From an uncultured Eubacteriales bacterium (GTDB lineage: Bacteria > Bacillota > Clostridia > Oscillospirales > CAG-272), in the NCBI GenBank assembly GCA_900555785.1, contig USMO01000047.1:1-9819 (forward strand): a DNA stretch of 9,819 nucleotides, given 5' to 3'. The number at the start of each line of letters is the position of its first letter. The stretch's first letter is position 1. Below the pieces are notes generated by a model. That model saw only the letters and a list, made by a program, of their open reading frames with translations. It searched no databases and had not been told where the DNA came from. Below are positions 1-4,907 of this stretch, one piece after another. The translations under genes and the position numbers were made by a program.

Positions 1-257
1 GTGACCGAGCCGCCGGTGTGCGCAATCAGCTTCAGCCGGTCGGCGCCTGCCAGCACCGCTTCGTCAAACAGCGTTGTGCCCCAGCCGGTCAGCGCAACGT
101 CCACGCCGTGCAGGCGGTCGCGCAGCTCTTCCGGGGTAAAATTGCGGTCCATGGTGTTGTACTCCACCTCCGCAATCGATTCCAGCCGACTGCGCACCTG
201 CTGCGGGATAAAACTCTCGCGAATCACGCCCTGCGGCGCGGTTACCAGTATTTTCAT
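1..257 (-). CDS. D-2-hydroxyacid dehydrogenase family protein, N-terminal part (cut by window edge)
   Basis: Only the first 85 codons are present; the gene runs off the left edge. The protein begins MKILVTAPQGVI and reaches LKLIAHTGGSV, the usual end of the first half of the N-terminal substrate-binding domain in the D-isomer-specific 2-hydroxyacid dehydrogenases (phosphoglycerate dehydrogenase, glyoxylate/hydroxypyruvate reductase and relatives). Members reduce 2-keto acids with NAD(P)H in the cytoplasm. The NAD-binding Rossmann domain and the catalytic Arg/Glu/His lie outside the window, so substrate and activity cannot be judged. The ATG at 257 has an AAGGAG ribosome binding site about 9 nt upstream, which fixes the start. 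I see no clear promoter in the 142 nt upstream, so it may be read from the TetR promoter. As the last visible gene after a saccharide operon, it could reduce a 2-keto acid made by that pathway; this is inference. Confidence 0.85.
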   Translation of the reverse strand, partial: MKILVTAPQGVIRESFIPQQVRSRLESIAEVEYNTMDRNFTPEELRDRLHGVDVALTGWGTTLFDEAVLAGADRLKLIAHTGGSV

Positions 258-399
258 ATGTTTTTTCTCCTTCTGGGGGGAAGACCTTGGGGCGCCGCCC
301 CAAGCCCTGCTTAGGAACCTTCTTGGAAGAAGGTCCCTAAGCACCTCCAAGAACTTTCAATGAAAGGGAATATTGCTTCCGGGCAATAGTGGGTGCTGA
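258..399. repeat. Intergenic block of stacked inverted repeats, probable dispersed repeat element
   Basis: This 142-nt gap holds a chain of inverted repeats. At 286-304, CTTGGGGC and GCCCCAAG pair perfectly over 8 bp around a 3-nt loop. At 310-341 two 15-nt arms (CTTAGGAACCTTCTT and its near-complement) pair with one mismatch, giving a long stem with a small loop near 323-328. At 354-366 CTTTCA and TGAAAG flank one base. At 371-388 TATTGC and GCAATA flank TTCCGG. Chained hairpins with a GC-rich CTTGGGGCG-type core and AAGGTTCCTAAG-type arms are, from memory, common between genes in Oscillospiraceae genomes, which suggests a mobile or RNA-structured dispersed element. No coding sequence fits here. 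Alternatively the block is simply a composite terminator or attenuator between the TetR gene and the dehydrogenase. Only one copy is visible in this window. Confidence 0.6.
371..388 (-). terminator. Weak hairpin just after the TetR gene
   Basis: Twelve nucleotides past the TetR stop codon, the minus strand reads TATTGC-CCGGAA-GCAATA, a 6-bp stem with a 6-nt loop, followed by TTCCCTTTC rather than a clean U tract. It could slow or end transcription, but by itself it is a poor intrinsic terminator. It may be only the outer part of the larger hairpin block at 258-399. Confidence 0.3.
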
Positions 400-1017
400 T
401 TATTTTTTCAGGTAGCAGCGGATGCCGGATTTGACGAGCTCCTTGTGGGCGGTCAGGAAATCCTGGCTGTCCAGATCGATGCGCAGCAGGCACGGCAGCG
501 TGTAGCGGTTGGAGAAGTAGGAGAACGCGCCGGTGATGAGCGCAAAGACCACCACCTTGCTGTTGGCGTTCTCGTTGAACACGCCCGCCTCACGCCCGGA
601 CCGGACGGTGCGGCGGATGCAGTCGATGATCGGTGCCTTGACGTCTGCCAGGCTCTCGCTCGCCTTGACCGCACGCGCTTCGTTCAGATTCTCCCACATG
701 ATAATCTTCACGAAATCCGGGTTACGAATCAGGAACTCGAAATAGCGGTCGACAATCGCATCAATCAGCTCACCCGGATCGGTAAACTGCTGCTGAATCA
801 GTTCGGCTTCAATTGAGGACAGCAGCCTGTATTCGTAGGCGATGACATTCGCGTACAGCTTCTCTTTCGAGCCGTAGTATTGATAAATCATCCCCTTGTT
901 GCAGCCCGCTGCGTTTGCGATGCAGTCCACCCGCGCGCCCGCAAAACCGTTTTGCGCAAATTCCTTCACCGCAGCCACCAGAATGTTGCCTCTTGTCCGT
1001 TCCGCATTTCGTTCCAT
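400..1017 (-). CDS. TetR/AcrR-family transcriptional regulator
   Basis: A 205-residue protein, a normal length for one-domain TetR regulators. Residues about 7-55 form the N-terminal three-helix DNA-binding domain. It carries the family signature RGNILVAAVKEFAQNGFAGA, a helix-turn-helix at about 29-48 (ARVDCIANAAGCNKGMIYQY) and YYGSKEKLYANVI directly after it. The rest is a helical ligand-binding and dimer domain with the segment NPDFVKIIMWENLNEA at about 99-114; its ligand cannot be inferred. The ATG at 1017 has AAAGGA about 10 nt upstream. It follows the catabolic operon in the same orientation but has its own near-consensus promoter at 1062-1090, which is overlapped by inverted repeats. 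This suggests autoregulation and control of the operon, with a pathway intermediate as likely inducer (inference). Confidence 0.93.
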   Translation of the reverse strand: MERNAERTRGNILVAAVKEFAQNGFAGARVDCIANAAGCNKGMIYQYYGSKEKLYANVIAYEYRLLSSIEAELIQQQFTDPGELIDAIVDRYFEFLIRNPDFVKIIMWENLNEARAVKASESLADVKAPIIDCIRRTVRSGREAGVFNENANSKVVVFALITGAFSYFSNRYTLPCLLRIDLDSQDFLTAHKELVKSGIRCYLKK

Positions 1018-1036
1018 GCCGTAATCATCCTTTGCT

Positions 1037-1057
1037 GTATAAACAGTTATTTAATAC
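1037..1057. promoter_or_regulatory. Imperfect palindrome at the TetR-gene transcription start, candidate operator
   Basis: GTAT at 1037-1040 mirrors ATAC at 1054-1057, and the arms extend as GTATxAA...TTxATAC around an AT-rich 7-nt centre. It covers the expected transcription start, about 5-10 nt past the -10 box, a typical site for a repressor. A similar GTAT...ATAC bounded, AT-rich palindrome lies at 8334-8361 by the operon promoter. With such AT-rich sequence, chance is a real alternative. Confidence 0.35.
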
Positions 1058-1061
1058 TTAT

Positions 1062-1090
1062 AGGATACCACAAAATTCCGGTTTTGTCAA
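1062..1090 (-). promoter_or_regulatory. Sigma-A promoter of the TetR gene
   Basis: On the minus strand, TTGACA at 1090-1085 is separated by exactly 17 nt from TATCCT at 1067-1062. The -35 box is a perfect consensus and the -10 box matches at 4 of 6. The start would be near 1055, about 38 nt before the ATG at 1017. The promoter lies wholly in the gap between the SDR-like gene (stop at 1101) and the TetR gene, so the regulator can be expressed apart from the operon. Confidence 0.8.
1070..1087. promoter_or_regulatory. Perfect 6+6 inverted repeat in the -35/-10 spacer, candidate TetR operator
   Basis: ACAAAA at 1070-1075 and TTTTGT at 1082-1087 are perfect inverted arms around TTCCGG. The repeat overlaps the -35 box and fills most of the spacer, so a bound dimer would block RNA polymerase. 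The operon promoter at 8302-8330 keeps the outer parts at the same position (ACAAA directly after TTG, and TGTG just before the -10 box) but not the inner arm. This fits a site for the adjacent regulator; the match partly comes from the shared -35 consensus. Confidence 0.4.
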
Positions 1091-1100
1091 GCCGAAAAGA

Positions 1101-2117
1101 TCAGTATTTTCCGTTCCGCGCCTCAAAATGCGTGGGTTTGTTCAGGGTCTTGCCGTTCGAATTGAGCCATTCGACCTGCAGGTCCATCAACTCGCCCGCA
1201 CTCAGCGCCGGGTAGCCGAACGCCTCGGTACACTTCATGGTGTTGACCAGATAGGCATCGTTCTGCGGCGTGCCCTCGAAAATCGGCTCCACGCCAAGCC
1301 CCTTGCCCATGCGGCGCGCGGCGTATTCAACCGACACCACCTCAGGTCCCGAGATATTCATCTTGACCGCCGGAGAATCGGCAAGCAGCAGGGCGCGGAT
1401 GGCGTATTCGTTCGCGCTCCCCTGCCAGATGTAGTTGATGCAGGCATTTTCGATCTGAACCGGCTTGCCCGCCCGGACGTTCTCGGCAATGTCGCAAAGC
1501 ACACCGTAGTTCAGCCCGATTGCAAAGCACAGGCGATAGATGAACACCTTGGTCCCGTAGGCATTTGCGGCATACTCAAAAGCACGCTCGCGCGCCAGGC
1601 AGCTCATCGGGTATTCGCCAACCGGCACAACCGGGTCTTCCTCGGAGGGACCGCCGTTCCGCACCGGCGCAATGGAATAGATGTTTGCCGACGAGAAGAC
1701 GACAATCCGCGACTTTTTGAACTTCTCCGCAACAAACGCCGACAGCGTGGCATTCATGCCCCAGGTCTCCCATTCGTGACCGTCGGTGCCGAACTTTCTG
1801 CCCGCCATGTAGATGACGTTCTCCACCTCGGGCAGCGCGTCCAGTTCCTCCCGCTTCTGCAGATCGGCACGGATGATCTCCACGCCTGCGTCCTCCAGTT
1901 CCTTCGCCGCTTCTGCCGACGAGAACCGGGACACCGCGATGACGCGCTTCTTCACGCCAGCCGCTCTGACGGCGTTTGCCGCAAGGATGCACAGCGACGG
2001 ACCCATTTTGCCGCCAGCGCCAAGAATCATGATGTCTCCCTCAATTTTTTGAATCTCTTCGATCAGCTTTGCCGACGGGGTTGTCAGCATTTCATCCAAC
2101 TGTTTCTGATTCAGCAT
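1101..2117 (-). CDS. NAD-dependent epimerase/dehydratase-like (extended SDR) protein with altered YxxxK
   Basis: A 338-residue protein of the extended short-chain dehydrogenase/reductase type, related to sugar-nucleotide epimerases. The Rossmann glycine motif is GAGGKMG at 33-39, the second NAD contact is YMAGRKFG at 103-110, and the serine strand is VVFSSANIY at 139-147. The expected catalytic YxxxK appears as YPMSC at 169-173, so the lysine is replaced by cysteine, followed by LARERAFEYAA. My recollection is that a YxxSCLxRER pattern recurs in a subgroup of uncharacterised epimerase-like proteins, so this may be a family trait rather than decay. The start at 2117 is preferred over an in-frame ATG at 2198 because AAAGGA lies about 7 nt before it and the longer form would overlap the amidohydrolase gene by 77 nt. 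It begins 4 nt after that gene's stop and ends the operon. A sugar oxidoreductase or epimerase role is inferred. Confidence 0.8.
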   Translation of the reverse strand: MLNQKQLDEMLTTPSAKLIEEIQKIEGDIMILGAGGKMGPSLCILAANAVRAAGVKKRVIAVSRFSSAEAAKELEDAGVEIIRADLQKREELDALPEVENVIYMAGRKFGTDGHEWETWGMNATLSAFVAEKFKKSRIVVFSSANIYSIAPVRNGGPSEEDPVVPVGEYPMSCLARERAFEYAANAYGTKVFIYRLCFAIGLNYGVLCDIAENVRAGKPVQIENACINYIWQGSANEYAIRALLLADSPAVKMNISGPEVVSVEYAARRMGKGLGVEPIFEGTPQNDAYLVNTMKCTEAFGYPALSAGELMDLQVEWLNSNGKTLNKPTHFEARNGKY

Positions 2118-2121
2118 TTGA

Positions 2122-3411
2122 TTATCCTTTCTTCTGCTTTTCATGTTGTTCCGCGAACGCCCGGCGAATCTCTCCGGCCACCCGGGCATTATCCGCAAGC
2201 AGATCGATGACCGTTGCGGTCATCAGTTTTGTCGGCAGCAGGATTGCCGCCTCGTTGTCAATCGCCAGAAAGTCCGCGCCGTGTGCGCCGCCCCGGTATC
2301 CGCCGCAGGTCGGCTGAATGGCGGGGATTGCCTGACTGACATCGCCCATATCGGTTGACCCGACCATATCCGCGCCCGAAATAATCCGGTCCTCGGGCAG
2401 GAATGTGCGCGCGTTGTCCGCAAACAGGCGGCTCAGCTGCCGGTCCTGTGCCAGCGGCGCATAGCTGCCGACATCGCAGATTTCCACCTCCGCGCCAACG
2501 GCATAAGCAGCCCCGCGGATTGCCCGGTCGACCTTTGCGCAGGCATCGGCAATCGCTTCGGGCGTTGCGCCGCGCACGTAGGTCTCCATCGTCACATCGG
2601 CGGGCACAATGTTGACCAGATCCCCGCCCTTGGTGATGATGGGATGCACGCGAATCTTGTCGCTGTCGCGGAAGGTCTCACGCATGGCATGGATGCACAT
2701 CATCGCAGCCATTGCCGCATTCAGGGCGTTGACCCCCTCCCAGGGAGCGCCGCCCGCATGTGCCGCCTTGCCCTTGAAATGCACGGTCTTGGCAACAAAG
2801 CCCAGGCTGTTGCATTCGACAAAGCAGGTCGGCTCGGGGCAGTTCGGCTGCGCGTGTACCATCAACGCACAGGAATAGCCGTCAAAGAAGCCTTCTTCCA
2901 GGAGTTCCAGCTTTCCGCTGAGCGCCCGGATTTTGCCCTCCCGGCGCAGCCCTTCGCGGTATTCCAAGTCCACAAATTCCTCTGCCGGGACCGCCAGAAA
3001 GGTTACGTTTCCTCCCAGCGCTTCGGCAACGCCGCTCTTTTTCAGCGTCTCCGCAACGCCCAGCAGTTCGGCAAGCTGAATGTTGTGACCGCAGGTATGC
3101 GCCGCGCCGGTCTCCTTGTTCGCATAGGGACAATCCGGCGTCAGAACCGCGTCCAGCTCGCCGATGACGCAGACCTTTTCCTCTCCCGCCTTCGGGGGAA
3201 ACAGTTCTGCCGCAACGCCGGTCAGCGCCACGCGGCGAACATTATAAAGCCCCAGCGCGCGCATCTGTTCCCCGACATATGCCGAGGTCTTTTCTTCCTT
3301 AAAGCCGAGCTCCGGCGTTCCCCGGACGGTCATCGCATGCGCGTAGAGCCGCTCTGCAATGCCGTCCAGATACGCGTAAGCCCGTGCCTTTTCTTCACAG
3401 GCAGTCTGCAT
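2122..3411 (-). CDS. M20-family (M20D-like) metallo-amidohydrolase
   Basis: A 429-residue cytoplasmic enzyme of the M20 peptidase/amidohydrolase family, close in layout to the M20D branch (IAA-amino acid hydrolases, N-acyl-amino acid deacylases, p-aminobenzoyl-glutamate hydrolase). Visible motifs are TPELGFKEEKTS at 32-43, GELDAV at 84-89, the metal site HTCGHN at 105-110 (Cys107, His109), PAEEF at 142-146 with the general-base Glu pair, HAQP at 186-189, the dimerisation-domain motif KGKAAHAGGAPW at 213-224, and GGAHGADF at 374-381 whose His377 is the last metal ligand. All expected ligands are present, so it should be active. It hydrolyses an amide bond; in this operon removal of an acyl or aminoacyl group from an amino sugar product is a reasonable guess, not proven. 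It starts 9 nt after the binding-protein stop, with a GAGG site about 7 nt before the ATG. Confidence 0.9.
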   Translation of the reverse strand: MQTACEEKARAYAYLDGIAERLYAHAMTVRGTPELGFKEEKTSAYVGEQMRALGLYNVRRVALTGVAAELFPPKAGEEKVCVIGELDAVLTPDCPYANKETGAAHTCGHNIQLAELLGVAETLKKSGVAEALGGNVTFLAVPAEEFVDLEYREGLRREGKIRALSGKLELLEEGFFDGYSCALMVHAQPNCPEPTCFVECNSLGFVAKTVHFKGKAAHAGGAPWEGVNALNAAMAAMMCIHAMRETFRDSDKIRVHPIITKGGDLVNIVPADVTMETYVRGATPEAIADACAKVDRAIRGAAYAVGAEVEICDVGSYAPLAQDRQLSRLFADNARTFLPEDRIISGADMVGSTDMGDVSQAIPAIQPTCGGYRGGAHGADFLAIDNEAAILLPTKLMTATVIDLLADNARVAGEIRRAFAEQHEKQKKG

Positions 3412-3420
3412 CGCCCTGCC

Positions 3421-4887
3421 TCACTTCAGCGCCTGAATCTTCCGCTTCAGTGTGTTCATCAGAAGGATGATCGCATCCTCCTGCCCCTTCAGGTCGGAAA
3501 CATTCTCCGCAGAACCGATCGGCGTTGGGAACGGAGACCGGAGCTCTTCGGAGAACTCCGCGCCGAAGGAGCTGGTAACGGATTCCAGAATGATATTCAG
3601 CATTTCAATCGATTCCGGCTCGCGGTTGTTGCGGTACTTCACCGTGTTGAAATACTCATCAATCACCAGCTTGTGGGTCTGGTAGCCCATCTCTTCGAGC
3701 GCAGCGGAAGCAGCCTCAATCTTTTCGGATGCCGCCAGAATGGAAATCTGCGAATGCACCGCCTCGGACAGCGTATAGTAGCTCGACTGCGCCTCGTTAT
3801 ACATCGGCAGCGGGAAAATGCCGTAGTCACGGTCCTGCGTCCGCAGGGTTCCCGCATAGTTCAACAGCTCGGTGATGAACACGCTCTGACCGGCGGTAAA
3901 CATCTTCCGGCATTCCTCGCGGGCGCCGTCATTGTTGCCGTTGACGAACACGCCTTCGTTCTGGTTCACAAACCGGTAGAACTCCGAATAAATGTTGACG
4001 TTCTGCTCGCTGACGAAGGTTGTGGTAATCTTTCCGTCGCTGTCCTTGGACACCACGGTCACGCCGAACGCAGTCGGGAATCCGTCGCGCCCGCAGGAGA
4101 ACGCGGGAGAGACCAGACCGAAGGTGTCCCCGTTCGATTTCCGGTCGTTCGAATCGTTGTCGACCCAACCGAACAGCGTCACATACTCCTCCATCTTTTC
4201 AAAGGTCCATTTGTAATCGCGCACAACGTTGTAAAGGCTCTCGTCCGCCACCTTCGACTTGAACAGCTGCGTATCGCAGAACATGACGAAGGAGCTGTCC
4301 AGCATCGTCAGCGTCAGCTCGCCTTCCAGCATGTAGAGCTTTCCGGCATAGGTGCATTCCTCGATAAAGCTGCTGTTCCAATAGGACGATTCCAGGTCCA
4401 GGTACTTCACCGCATCGGTGTCATAGAAGTTCTGGAAGTAGCCTTCCAGCATCAGCGTAACCATGGAATAGTTCGGACCGAACAGAATGTCGATCATGTC
4501 ATCGCCGCCCGCCTTTGCAACGTTGCGGATTGCCGTAATGAAATCGGCACGCTGTGCCCAGGTTGCGGGCAGAGTGGTCAGGTGCAGGCTCAGGTTCAGC
4601 TTGTCCTCAGTGTAGCGGTTCCGGTTTTCGATTGCCGTAACCAGCTTGTCAACGGTGTTCCGCTCGGGGTCCAGTTCAAATGCAATGTCATCGCGGTCGC
4701 GCACGCCGATGTTCAGCTGCATGTTGTTGTAATCCAGCGTATCCGGAACCGGGCTTTCGCTGTCGCGGTTGTCGGTCGCGTCATTGTTCTTGGTGTCGGT
4801 CGTGTTGCCGGGATTCTTGCCTCCGGAACATGCCGCCAGAGAAACGGCACAAAGGAGCGCAAGGATTGTGATCAGCCATCTTTTCAT
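3421..4887 (-). CDS. Extracellular solute-binding lipoprotein (ABC sugar/oligosaccharide type)
   Basis: A 488-residue lipoprotein of the family 1 extracellular solute-binding type. It begins MKRWLITILALLCAVSLAAC with a lipobox LAAC at 17-20, so Cys20 would be lipidated and the protein anchored outside the membrane. A Gly/Asn/Asp/Thr-rich linker follows (about 21-60), then a two-lobed binding domain with elements usual for large clostridial sugar-binding proteins, such as LPATWAQRADFITAI, a YAGKLYMLEGE segment and MFTAGQSVFITELL. No ABC permease or ATPase gene is in the window, so it must use transporter subunits coded elsewhere, or the partners are absent. A longer start at 4908 (7 more residues, MEGRKTR) overlaps the upstream stop as TGATG, but lacks its own ribosome binding site; 4887 has a strong one. 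The ligand is presumably the saccharide handled by the downstream enzymes. Confidence 0.88.
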   Translation of the reverse strand: MKRWLITILALLCAVSLAACSGGKNPGNTTDTKNNDATDNRDSESPVPDTLDYNNMQLNIGVRDRDDIAFELDPERNTVDKLVTAIENRNRYTEDKLNLSLHLTTLPATWAQRADFITAIRNVAKAGGDDMIDILFGPNYSMVTLMLEGYFQNFYDTDAVKYLDLESSYWNSSFIEECTYAGKLYMLEGELTLTMLDSSFVMFCDTQLFKSKVADESLYNVVRDYKWTFEKMEEYVTLFGWVDNDSNDRKSNGDTFGLVSPAFSCGRDGFPTAFGVTVVSKDSDGKITTTFVSEQNVNIYSEFYRFVNQNEGVFVNGNNDGAREECRKMFTAGQSVFITELLNYAGTLRTQDRDYGIFPLPMYNEAQSSYYTLSEAVHSQISILAASEKIEAASAALEEMGYQTHKLVIDEYFNTVKYRNNREPESIEMLNIILESVTSSFGAEFSEELRSPFPTPIGSAENVSDLKGQEDAIILLMNTLKRKIQALK

Positions 4888-4894
4888 TCTCGTT

Positions 4895-4906
4895 TTCCTT
4901 CCTTCC
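4895..4906 (-). promoter_or_regulatory. Ribosome binding site that decides the binding-protein start
   Basis: The minus strand has GGAAGGAAGGAA ending about 7 nt before the ATG at 4887. This purine-rich site favours the 4887 start, which gives a compact signal peptide, over the TGATG-coupled ATG at 4908. It also lies inside the coding part of the longer version. Confidence 0.6.
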
Positions 4907-4907
4907 A

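Noticed and set aside
1070..1087. Intrinsic terminator for the catabolic operon
   Set aside because: The ACAAAA/TTTTGT repeat has only a short A/U stem and sits between the -35 and -10 boxes of the TetR promoter, so an operator role is more plausible than termination.
2118..2198. N-terminal extension of the SDR-like protein by 27 residues
   Set aside because: It would overlap the end of the amidohydrolase gene, its residues are unlike the family, and the ATG at 2117 has a good ribosome binding site.
915..2210. A 431-codon open frame on the plus strand
   Set aside because: It is the shadow of the SDR-like gene and also runs through the consensus promoter and untranslated gap of the TetR gene, which argues against coding.
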